From assembly GCF_019972835.1 (NCBI RefSeq), contig NZ_BPPB01000004.1, positions 186,001-250,000 of the forward strand: a stretch of 64,000 bases of DNA. Direction: 5' to 3'. The stretch's first letter is position 1, and the number at the start of each line of letters is the position of its first letter. Under the pieces are notes generated by a model, which was not told the DNA's origin, did no database searches, and saw only the letters and a list, made by a program, of their open reading frames with translations. Origin of the DNA: Lactobacillus laiwuensis. Lineage in GTDB: Bacteria; Bacillota; Bacilli; Lactobacillales; Lactobacillaceae. Positions 27,251-34,265 of the stretch are shown here, one piece after another. The translations under genes were made by a program, and so were the position numbers.

Positions 27251-28081
27251 TTATAATAAACCAACTGCAACTGCTAAAATCCCCAAGATAATTAACCCTA
27301 TTAAGATCACTGTACCGTTAACTTTCTTCTGCAATAATCCGTAGCAACCAAAGGTTAGCAATAATGGCAGTAAATCGGGCATTAGAGAATCTAAAGTTTT
27401 TTGTAAACCGATTTTAGTCCCGCCAAATTTCATTACTAACGGTACTTTGATAATTACCATTGAAGCAATCATCGCTCCAACAACCACTAGACCTAAAATT
27501 TTCGCTGCCTCTGTTAATTTTTGCAAGGTGCCACTTTCACTTGCTTCTGCCAAAAATTTATTACCACCTTCATAAGCTAATTTAAATCCGAACCAGCGAA
27601 GCAATTCACTTGGTATTACGTTGATTAAGAAATAAAGAATTGGACCTAAAATACTCCCTTTAATTGCAAGAGGTGCTCCTACACCAACAGCAATTACCCG
27701 AAGAGTTCCCCAAAACATTGAGTCACCAATTCCGGCTAAAGGACCCATCAAAGCAGTTTTAACAGAATTAATTGAACTAGCGTCAAAATCTTCAGAATTG
27801 GCATTCTGTTCTTCCATAGCACAACTTATTCCCAAAATTAAGGGAGAAGTCGAAGTTGAGCAATTGAAAAATTCCAAGTGCCTTTTAAAACCTTTTTGCA
27901 TTTCGTCTTCATTATCGCCATATAGTCTTTTAATAACTGGGGTCATTGCCCAAGCATAGCCTAGAGACATTTGCCTTTCATAATTAAAAGAACCAAGAAG
28001 CTGATAATGACGCCACATAACTTTGCGTAAATCCTTTTTAGTTAATTTCTTTTCTGGTTTTTGCGTTACTGAATTATCCAT
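27251..28081 (-). CDS. PTS mannose-family EIID component (operon 2)
   Basis: The 276-residue EIID has the family signature NYERQMSLGYAWAMTPVIKRLYG, MEEQNA, and ALMGPLAGIGDSMFWGTLRVIAVG, with a hydrophobic C-terminal half. It shares its first base with the last base of the EIIC stop region. The EIIC acidic tail codons GAGGAGGAC supply its ribosome site. It is closer to the operon 1 EIID than to operon 3's. Confidence 0.92.
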   Translation of the reverse strand: MDNSVTQKPEKKLTKKDLRKVMWRHYQLLGSFNYERQMSLGYAWAMTPVIKRLYGDNEDEMQKGFKRHLEFFNCSTSTSPLILGISCAMEEQNANSEDFDASSINSVKTALMGPLAGIGDSMFWGTLRVIAVGVGAPLAIKGSILGPILYFLINVIPSELLRWFGFKLAYEGGNKFLAEASESGTLQKLTEAAKILGLVVVGAMIASMVIIKVPLVMKFGGTKIGLQKTLDSLMPDLLPLLLTFGCYGLLQKKVNGTVILIGLIILGILAVAVGLL

Positions 28082-28827
28082 TACAGTAAGTCCTCCTCAT
28101 TATTTTCACTAGGTTTGAATTGATAGTAAACATAGGCAATTATTAGCCCGAATAAAGCTATACCAATCATTGGTACTTTCAAAAATGCTACCAAGCCAAA
28201 TCCTAGGAAAAGAAATGGTGCATACTTTTTGTCATATGTAAGTTGCATTAACATAGCAATACCCAATGCTGGAAGTAAGTTCCCTGACTGAGTTAAACCG
28301 TCTTGAATTACTTTAGGAATTGAACGCACAATGACCTTAATAACCGGTGCACCAACTAAATAGCCAACAATTATTGGTACAAATTTAGATAAGAACAACA
28401 TAGCTGTTCCCGACCATTGTCCAATTGCAATTCCTTTCCAATTTTTCTTTTCTATTTGTCTGTCAGCATAATGTGTGAAAATTGCATTAAAACTGCCTAT
28501 TGCAATGGCAATAATCTGTGCAATTAATGCTATTGGGATAGCCAGAGTCAATGTTGTTTGCCAGTTCGTACCTGTCTTTATTGCCAAAGCTGTAGCTAAA
28601 GCTGAACCAACTACAACATCCGGCGGAGTTGTAGTTCCAATTCCAACCAGTCCCATCCACACTAGCTCAAGTTGTCCTCCTAAAATTAAGCCAGTAGTAA
28701 AGTCCCCCATAACTAATCCAACAATAGGACCTATTATGATTGGCCTATCCAACATATGCTGACCGCCAAGGCGACTCTCCATATAAACAGTTGCTCCTAC
28801 CAGAGCAACTAAAAATGCTTGTATCAT
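28081..28827 (-). CDS. PTS mannose-family EIIC component (operon 2)
   Basis: The permease subunit of about 248 residues contains RPIIIGPIVGLVMGDFTTGLILGGQLELVWMG and TTPPDVVVGSALATAL. Several membrane segments follow and the tail is a short acidic NNEEDLL. I chose the ATG at 28827, preceded by AGAGGAAAAAG, giving the usual N-terminus MIQAFLVALV. The longer reading to 28869 runs into EIIB and adds a basic stretch with no ribosome site. Confidence 0.92.
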   Translation of the reverse strand: MIQAFLVALVGATVYMESRLGGQHMLDRPIIIGPIVGLVMGDFTTGLILGGQLELVWMGLVGIGTTTPPDVVVGSALATALAIKTGTNWQTTLTLAIPIALIAQIIAIAIGSFNAIFTHYADRQIEKKNWKGIAIGQWSGTAMLFLSKFVPIIVGYLVGAPVIKVIVRSIPKVIQDGLTQSGNLLPALGIAMLMQLTYDKKYAPFLFLGFGLVAFLKVPMIGIALFGLIIAYVYYQFKPSENNEEDLL

Positions 28828-28846
28828 AATCTTTTTCCTCTTTAAA

Positions 28847-29335
28847 TTATTTATTAAAAGCTTTTGCAATACCTGAGTAATTTAAACTCTCAGCAGTGGG
28901 AGTTACCTGTGCAAAAACTTCTACTCCTTGATCGTTCAATTGCTTGGCATATTTAAATTCTTCTGCAGTCATTTTTATCTGTGGCAAAACAGAAACTGCA
29001 TCTTCATAGTGAATTCCAGCTGTTCCAATATTTACTTTATTGATTCCAGAAACCTGCTGTTTCAATTCAAATGCGTCTTGTACATTGATTGTTACAACAA
29101 AGATTTTTTTATTGGCGTATTTAGAACTATTTAAAATTTTGGCAGAAGTTTTTAAGTCTTTAATTCCTAAAGTAACACCAGCAGGCTTAGCAAGTTTCAT
29201 TGTCATCTTGGTCATCGCATCATTTGCTGCATGGTCGTTAGCCACTAATAAAATATCTGGATGCAATTGATTCGTCCAAGATACTGCAACTAGACCATGA
29301 ACAAGCCGATCATCAGCTCTCAACAAACTAATCAT
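28847..29335 (-). CDS. PTS mannose-family EIIB component (operon 2)
   Basis: The 162-residue EIIB has its phospho-acceptor His13 in LRADDRLVHGLVAVSW. It overlaps the end of EIIA by eight bases, indicating coupled translation. Usual size and fold for the family; transfers phosphate from EIIA to the incoming sugar. Confidence 0.93.
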   Translation of the reverse strand: MISLLRADDRLVHGLVAVSWTNQLHPDILLVANDHAANDAMTKMTMKLAKPAGVTLGIKDLKTSAKILNSSKYANKKIFVVTINVQDAFELKQQVSGINKVNIGTAGIHYEDAVSVLPQIKMTAEEFKYAKQLNDQGVEVFAQVTPTAESLNYSGIAKAFNK

Positions 29336-29735
29336 CTAGGTCATCCCCTTTTAATAAATCATTTATAAAGACAATTTGGTTACGTGCCTGATCCACAGCT
29401 GTTTTAATAGTCTCATCAGATATTTTATTATCTGTATTCATTACTAATTCCAACACTAGTGAAAGGTTAATGCCACTAACCACTTTACAGTCATAATCTT
29501 TTATTAAATTGAGCGCTTCTTTATTAACACTTCCTCCCGGCATATCAGTCAAAATTATTACTTGCTCTGATTTAAATTTATCCAATAAATTTTTTAATTC
29601 TTCTGCAAAATTTCTTTGTTCATCAACATATGCATTAATAAAATGAACATTGGTAATCGAGCTATTGAAAAAATTAATTGAATTCTTATAGCCATCAGCT
29701 AAATAACTATGAGTAGCTATGATAAATTGACTCAT
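29328..29735 (-). CDS. PTS mannose-family EIIA component (operon 2)
   Basis: The 135-residue EIIA carries the phospho-acceptor His9 in FIIATHSYLADG and LTDMPGGSVNKEAL in the second conserved loop. It is the first gene of operon 2, preceded by GAAAGGAAG, and faces the divergent GntR gene across a gap with two identical operator-like repeats. C-terminus is acidic (GDDLDD). Confidence 0.92.
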   Translation of the reverse strand: MSQFIIATHSYLADGYKNSINFFNSSITNVHFINAYVDEQRNFAEELKNLLDKFKSEQVIILTDMPGGSVNKEALNLIKDYDCKVVSGINLSLVLELVMNTDNKISDETIKTAVDQARNQIVFINDLLKGDDLDD

Positions 29736-29806
29736 TTACATTCTTCCTTTCACTTTTTTGATTAAAATGTTAGCGTAAACATTAAAACTATGTTAAATAT
29801 ACTACT

Positions 29807-29821
29807 GTATATACATTTTTA
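29807..29821. promoter_or_regulatory. GntR/HutC-type operator, copy 1
   Basis: GTATATACATTTTTA contains the palindrome GTATATAC, which fits the HutC-subfamily half-pattern GTMTAKAC. An identical 15-base copy lies at 29913-29927. It sits about 75 bases upstream of the EIIA start of operon 2. Confidence 0.6.
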
Positions 29822-29912
29822 CAAGTGTTTTTTTTATATTTTTGTATAATAAGCTTTATAAATTACAGTTTATTAAAGGAATAATATTTTTGTTTGTATT
29901 TTATATTTTAAG

Positions 29913-29927
29913 GTATATACATTTTTA
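29913..29927. promoter_or_regulatory. GntR/HutC-type operator, copy 2
   Basis: Exact 15-base repeat of the site at 29807, about 100 bases upstream of the GntR start. The 106-base centre spacing is close to ten helical turns, compatible with looping or with separate control of the two divergent promoters. Confidence 0.6.
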
Positions 29928-30024
29928 AATTTTATTATTATTTTTTTGCTTAAAACTATACAAATTATATATAATTAATATTAGAAAGATAAATTCAAAA
30001 ATATAAATTATTAAGGACAAACAA

Positions 30025-30738
30025 GTGAAATCTAAATATGAAAAAGTAGAAGACTACTTCATAGAAAAAATTAACAGGGGTACGCTTAAATCCGGAGACC
30101 GGTTGCCACCTGAAATACAAATTAGTAAAAAATATGGCTATAGCAGAATGACCGTTAACAAAGCGATGAAAAATTTAGAAAAGCAGGGATACGTTACTCG
30201 AATCGCTGGACGAGGAACATTTGTAAAAGAAAAAAGTGTTTTACGTTTACTTACAGATAACATCAGCCTTAGTGATATCATTAAGCAACAAAGAATGACT
30301 CCAGGTTCGACCCTGCTTTCCTATAGCTTAGCTGATGCTAGCGAAGTGCCTTCAGCAGAGGAATTTCCAACACCGATTGATAAATTTCATCATACCGAAA
30401 GATTAAGAACTGGTGATAACAAACCAATTGCTCTAACTCAGGATTTTATTTGTGCAAATCTCATTAGGAATATAGATTTAAACCTTATAACTGGTTCTCT
30501 ATATTCATATTTAAAGAAATTAAAATTACCGGTAATCCAAAATTTTGTTGAAATCAAAGCTGTCAAGGCAACCAAAAAACAACAAAAATTGCTGAATTTA
30601 GATGTTGATTTCTTATTAATGACATTAGCAAATACAGATACTATTACCTCACAAGATCAACGAGTACCGCTTGGAGTTTTTATTTCTTATTACAATCCAG
30701 ATCTTTATACGTACCGCTTTAATGAAACTCAACAATAA
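30025..30738 (+). CDS. GntR-family (HutC subfamily) transcriptional regulator
   Basis: The 237-residue protein has an N-terminal winged helix-turn-helix typical of GntR (LKSGDRLPPEIQISKKYGYSRMTVNKAMKNLEKQGYVTRIAGRGTFV, about 21-66). A UTRA ligand-binding domain (about 90-230) places it in the HutC/NagR subfamily, which senses phosphosugars or similar metabolites. The start is a GTG at 30025 after AAGGACA. It diverges from PTS operon 2 and the two GTATATAC sites between them are its probable operators. Confidence 0.9.
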   Translation: MKSKYEKVEDYFIEKINRGTLKSGDRLPPEIQISKKYGYSRMTVNKAMKNLEKQGYVTRIAGRGTFVKEKSVLRLLTDNISLSDIIKQQRMTPGSTLLSYSLADASEVPSAEEFPTPIDKFHHTERLRTGDNKPIALTQDFICANLIRNIDLNLITGSLYSYLKKLKLPVIQNFVEIKAVKATKKQQKLLNLDVDFLLMTLANTDTITSQDQRVPLGVFISYYNPDLYTYRFNETQQ

Positions 30739-30785
30739 AAGTGCTTAACTTTACGACTATACGTAAAGCTAAGCACTTTTTATAA
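30737..30785. terminator. Bidirectional terminator
   Basis: AAAAGTGCTTAACTTTACG and CGTAAAGCTAAGCACTTTTT form a long stem (one mismatch) around ACTATA, beginning in the GntR stop codon. It also lies just after the end of the convergent PTS operon 3 (stop at 30801). Confidence 0.92.
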
Positions 30786-30800
30786 AAAGATATTGTAAAA

Positions 30801-31613
30801 TTAAAAAATCCCTAAAAAGGCTAGAACAATTGATACCACTAGTAATCCCAAAACCAATGTCATTGGTTTAAAACCTTTTTTCATTAAATACATAATTGTA
30901 AAGAGAAGGATTAAAGACAATAATCCTGGCATAATTTGGTCAAAAATACTACTTAATTTTAGTGTTTCTTTGCCAAACTTAAATGATAAACTTAGTGGAA
31001 CATTAACGGTGGTAGCCACCATTGCACCTACCATAGATAAGCCAAGCATTGATGAAGCAGTTGTAATTATTTTAAGCAATCCAGAATTAAATACTTTATC
31101 AATAAAAGTAGTACCATACTGGTAACCAGCTACTAATAAATACCAACGAATCATTAATTCTAATCCACCAAATAATACAATAAATAAAAGTGGTCCAAAG
31201 ATCGATCCCGTTTTAGCAATACTAATTGCAATCCCGGCAATTATTACACGTAAGCAATTAAAAATGAATGAATCACCAACTGCTGCAGTTGGTCCCATTA
31301 ATGATACTTTTAAACTTTCGATTGTATCCGTTGTTACATTATTATTCTTGACCCGATCTTTCTCTAATGCATAAGTTAATCCGCCCAACAGACCAAACAT
31401 TGTATTATTAGTATTAAATACACCATTGGCTCGCGCTAATGCCTCACCACGAGACTTAGCATCATCAGGAAATAAATCCTCAAGAGCAGGTCCCATAGTA
31501 TTAGTAAAGCCATTACCTTGCATTTTAACAACATTAAATCCAGAAAAAGCGAGACCTGAACCCCAAAACATTTTTTTCAAAACTTTTTTATCATGTGCAT
31601 TAATTTTACTCAT
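30801..31613 (-). CDS. PTS mannose-family EIID component (operon 3)
   Basis: The 270-residue EIID is more divergent than the other two. It has SGFNVVKMQGNGFTNTMGPALEDLF in place of NYER...YAWA, then VSLMGPTAAVGDSFIFNCLRVIIAG and C-terminal membrane segments. It resembles EIID proteins of sorbose/galactosamine/levan-type systems. The start touches the EIIC stop. The EIIC tail codons GAAGAGGAGGAC form its ribosome site. Last gene of the sigma-54 operon. Confidence 0.9.
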   Translation of the reverse strand: MSKINAHDKKVLKKMFWGSGLAFSGFNVVKMQGNGFTNTMGPALEDLFPDDAKSRGEALARANGVFNTNNTMFGLLGGLTYALEKDRVKNNNVTTDTIESLKVSLMGPTAAVGDSFIFNCLRVIIAGIAISIAKTGSIFGPLLFIVLFGGLELMIRWYLLVAGYQYGTTFIDKVFNSGLLKIITTASSMLGLSMVGAMVATTVNVPLSLSFKFGKETLKLSSIFDQIMPGLLSLILLFTIMYLMKKGFKPMTLVLGLLVVSIVLAFLGIF

Positions 31614-32419
31614 CAGAAAAAGTCCTCCTCTTCATCTTCGTTTTTAGCATTAGGTTTAGTCTTGATAGTTTCATTTTTGTTCGAAATAGTATTACTCATG
31701 ACCAGGAAATAAACCATAGCAATTGTAGCTACTATGATTGCTATTGGCAGAGCTGGAAGTTTTAAGTACTTAGCTAAGACAAAGCCAAAAACTAAGAAAA
31801 TACCAATTTTATTATCCCAAATCATATTAACTAAAATTGCAAAACCAATTGCTGTCATCATTCCAGCACCAGCAGTAAATCCTCTCATCACCCAATCTGG
31901 AAGCATTGCGAAAAGACTTTGCAGACCTTTCGTTCCAAAGGCAATACTAAAGAATAAAACAAAAAATATGGGTAAACGATCCCCAAAAACTGATTGCAGA
32001 ATTGATAATCTTCTGAATTTTTTAACATTACCTGTTTTAGCTAGCTTTTCCCAATAAGCTGACATAGAAGCTAAAACCGGAGCCCATAACGTTTTTACAG
32101 TCTGCATTAGAGCACCAATTGGTATTGATAAACCAATTGCCACACCCATTTTTGAACCTGTAGCAATCGTGTATGCAACACAAATCACAGCTGTGGGAAA
32201 AGGATCTGCTGGGATTGCTCCACCAATAGGTGACATCCCCATAAAGATAGCTTCTAATGAGGCTCCCATCAAAATTCCAGTTTCAGGATCACCTAATAAA
32301 ATACCCGTTAAAGTTCCAGCAACTATTGGCCTTTCAAACGTTTGCCAACCCATGCAACGATCAATCGCATTCCCGATAAAATAGGAAAGCGTAGCTAATA
32401 ATGCAATTGATACCTCCAT
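31613..32419 (-). CDS. PTS mannose-family EIIC component (operon 3)
   Basis: The 268-residue permease has RPIVAGTLTGILLGDPETGILMGASLEAIFMG and GGAIPADPFPTAVICVAYTIATG, the family signature. Multiple membrane segments follow, with a Lys/Asn-rich then strongly acidic tail ending EEEDFF. It lies two bases after EIIB. The sugar is unknown; the linked deacetylase points to an N-acetylated or oligosaccharide substrate. Confidence 0.92.
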   Translation of the reverse strand: MEVSIALLATLSYFIGNAIDRCMGWQTFERPIVAGTLTGILLGDPETGILMGASLEAIFMGMSPIGGAIPADPFPTAVICVAYTIATGSKMGVAIGLSIPIGALMQTVKTLWAPVLASMSAYWEKLAKTGNVKKFRRLSILQSVFGDRLPIFFVLFFSIAFGTKGLQSLFAMLPDWVMRGFTAGAGMMTAIGFAILVNMIWDNKIGIFLVFGFVLAKYLKLPALPIAIIVATIAMVYFLVMSNTISNKNETIKTKPNAKNEDEEEDFF

Positions 32420-32421
32420 AA

Positions 32422-32919
32422 TTATTTTCCTCCCAAGATATCTTTTAAATCTTCTTTTTTATCTTCAGGTACAGTTTGAAAATATATAAATCTACCAGTT
32501 TCGACTAATTTTTTAAATTCTTCGCGTTCTTTACCATTTACATAAATATTTTTTGTCAATTGTTTACGCTCATCAGGTTCATGATTGATTGAGTTCCTGC
32601 CATAATTGCCAACGTTTATTTCCTTTATTTGGGGAATTTGTCTGATTAATTCTAAAGCATCCGCTGGATTATCAACAATTAGCATTATATTGGCATTGTC
32701 TGCTTTAGGATTTTGTAACATCTTTGCAGTACCAGCAATGCTTTGAACAGCTACCTTAGTTCCTTCAGGAGCTGCCATTTTGAGCGTCTTTTTCATTAAG
32801 TTATCTTTTACTAACGAATCTTTTGCTACTATTACATGAGTAATATTAAACTGCTTAATCCACTTTACAGCTACTTGGCCATGAATTAGTCTTTCATCCA
32901 ATCTTACAAATTTAATCAA
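32422..32919 (-). CDS. PTS mannose-family EIIB component (operon 3)
   Basis: The 165-residue EIIB has the acceptor His13 in VRLDERLIHGQVAVKW and the mid-protein motif INVGNYGRN shared with EIIB of sorbose/GalNAc-type systems. It follows EIIA after 16 bases. It hands phosphate to the sugar carried by EIIC/EIID. Confidence 0.93.
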   Translation of the reverse strand: MIKFVRLDERLIHGQVAVKWIKQFNITHVIVAKDSLVKDNLMKKTLKMAAPEGTKVAVQSIAGTAKMLQNPKADNANIMLIVDNPADALELIRQIPQIKEINVGNYGRNSINHEPDERKQLTKNIYVNGKEREEFKKLVETGRFIYFQTVPEDKKEDLKDILGGK

Positions 32920-32935
32920 TTTGTTCTACCTCTTT

Positions 32936-33352
32936 CTAAAAAAAACTGCCTTCATCGTCATCATCAGTACCATAGTCTTTGAACAATTTAATGGAATTTT
33001 TAGCTTCTTCAATAGCTTTCTTCAAATCATTTTCTGTCAATTCCGAATTATCATTAAGTATTATTTGTAATAACAGTGGTAAGTTAACTCCAGTTATCAA
33101 AAATGTTTTTGGTCTGGACAAATACTTGTATAGAAGCTGATTTGCACTGCCATTTTCAATATCGCTTAGCATTATCAATTGTTCATCATCTAGGAGTTGA
33201 TCAAAATACTCTTTGACAGCTACAACAACATTTTTTGAATCTACATACGCATCTATTGCAGTCAATTTGGAACAATTTCCCGTTATAATTTCCAGAGTGC
33301 TTTTAACTCCAGTGGCCATATGACCGTGTGTTACAAACAAAAACTTAGTCAT
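32936..33352 (-). CDS. PTS mannose-family EIIA component (operon 3)
   Basis: The 138-residue EIIA has the acceptor His9 in FLFVTHGHMATG and LSDIENGSANQ in the second loop, where most relatives have the GGS motif. Its ATG overlaps the ydjC-like stop by one base. The tail is acidic (DDDDEGSFF). It is the second gene of the sigma-54 operon. Confidence 0.9.
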   Translation of the reverse strand: MTKFLFVTHGHMATGVKSTLEIITGNCSKLTAIDAYVDSKNVVVAVKEYFDQLLDDEQLIMLSDIENGSANQLLYKYLSRPKTFLITGVNLPLLLQIILNDNSELTENDLKKAIEEAKNSIKLFKDYGTDDDDEGSFF

Positions 33353-34128
33353 TATTTCACCTCTTTCAATGCTCTATGGGAAAGAAGTTGCACTTGATGA
33401 TCTTCAAACCATTTTTTAGTATTTTTTGATTTTATCATTGCTACATCATGAGTTCTGATTTGTGTGAATGAAGATTTAGCCATAACTATGTCATCCAAAT
33501 ATCCAGGATGAATTACGATATATGAAAATTTATTTTTCACCAATTCATTACTGATCAGATTAATATAATTATCTGGATTCCCACCTTGTTGATAAAAAGT
33601 TGCAGAACTAGACAATCTTATAGGATTAGTAGACAAATTTGCACTAAATTTAGGATCAGTTGCTAAAAATATTATGTTGTATTCTTTAGCTAACTCCCTG
33701 ACTACAGAATAAAGATGATCAGAATGCACTGCATGTGTATCTATATACTCAGGCAACTTTCCCGTTAATTGAAAAAATTTGCCAATTTGTGCCTCGACTT
33801 CAATTCTGACAGCAGCTTCATCAGTAAAGACCTCCTTACCTTCCTTTAATAACCTGCGGTATGTCTTAGAGGTAATAAAATCACCATTTTCTTGTAATAA
33901 ACTACCAACAATACTAGGATCAGCGCTAGGTCTGCCAACCACCAAATTTGCATGAAGCCCAAGACATACTTCTGGGAATTTATTAATTATATGCAAAGCT
34001 TGTTTTGTTCCCGGCATATTAACCATTAAGCCTATGCTCTTGACTAATCCTGTTTTTAAGACAGCAAGCTCTCCATAATTAACTCCTTCAGAAAATCCAA
34101 AGTCATCTGCCCTAATAATTAATTTCAT
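33352..34128 (-). CDS. ChbG/YdjC-family carbohydrate deacetylase
   Basis: Members of this family remove an acetyl group from an N-acetylated sugar or its phosphate, as ChbG does with chitobiose and chitobiose-6-phosphate. About 258 residues with the metal-binding features RADDFGFSEGVN (Asp-Asp), TPxx-like region, THAVHSDH (His pair) and VIHPGYLDD. I start at ATG 34128, which gives the standard MKLIIRADDFG; an ATG at 34143 has its ribosome site too close. As first gene of operon 3, it suggests that the imported sugar is N-acetylated and is deacetylated after phosphorylation. Confidence 0.88.
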   Translation of the reverse strand: MKLIIRADDFGFSEGVNYGELAVLKTGLVKSIGLMVNMPGTKQALHIINKFPEVCLGLHANLVVGRPSADPSIVGSLLQENGDFITSKTYRRLLKEGKEVFTDEAAVRIEVEAQIGKFFQLTGKLPEYIDTHAVHSDHLYSVVRELAKEYNIIFLATDPKFSANLSTNPIRLSSSATFYQQGGNPDNYINLISNELVKNKFSYIVIHPGYLDDIVMAKSSFTQIRTHDVAMIKSKNTKKWFEDHQVQLLSHRALKEVK

Positions 34129-34156
34129 TTTTATAAAACACATCCTTCAAGTTGAT

Positions 34157-34170
34157 AATATCAATGAACA
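34157..34170. promoter_or_regulatory. 14-base motif shared with the LevR gene promoter region
   Basis: AATATCAATGAACA here reappears exactly, in the opposite orientation, at 36869-36882 upstream of the LevR-type gene. Locally it is part of the perfect palindrome TTGATAATATCAA (34152-34164). It lies at or just beyond the predicted start of the sigma-54 transcript. Probable regulator-binding site; which protein binds is unknown. Confidence 0.5.
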
Positions 34171-34180
34171 CTTAACTACT

Positions 34181-34196
34181 AGCAAAAATTATGCCA
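34181..34196 (-). promoter_or_regulatory. Sigma-54 (-24/-12) promoter of the deacetylase-PTS operon 3
   Basis: On the minus strand TGGCATAATTTTTGCT matches the sigma-54 consensus TGGCAYRNNNNTTGCW at every defined position, with the GG (34195-34194) and GC (34183-34182) doublets 12 bases apart. It lies between the LevR-type activator gene and ydjC, the expected place. Transcription should begin near 34170 and depend on RpoN plus the activator at 34264-36807. Confidence 0.88.
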
Positions 34197-34219
34197 TCTT
34201 TGATAGAAAGCCTTTTTTA

Positions 34220-34265
34220 GCATAAAAAAAGGCTAGTGCTGAAATTATATTCAGCACTAGCCTTT
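34220..34265 (-). terminator. Terminator of the LevR-type gene
   Basis: AAAGGCTAGTGCTGAA (34228-34243) and TTCAGCACTAGCCTTT (34250-34265) form a 16-pair stem that starts in the regulator's stop codon. A T-run follows on the minus strand. It insulates the sigma-54 promoter from upstream transcription. Confidence 0.92.
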
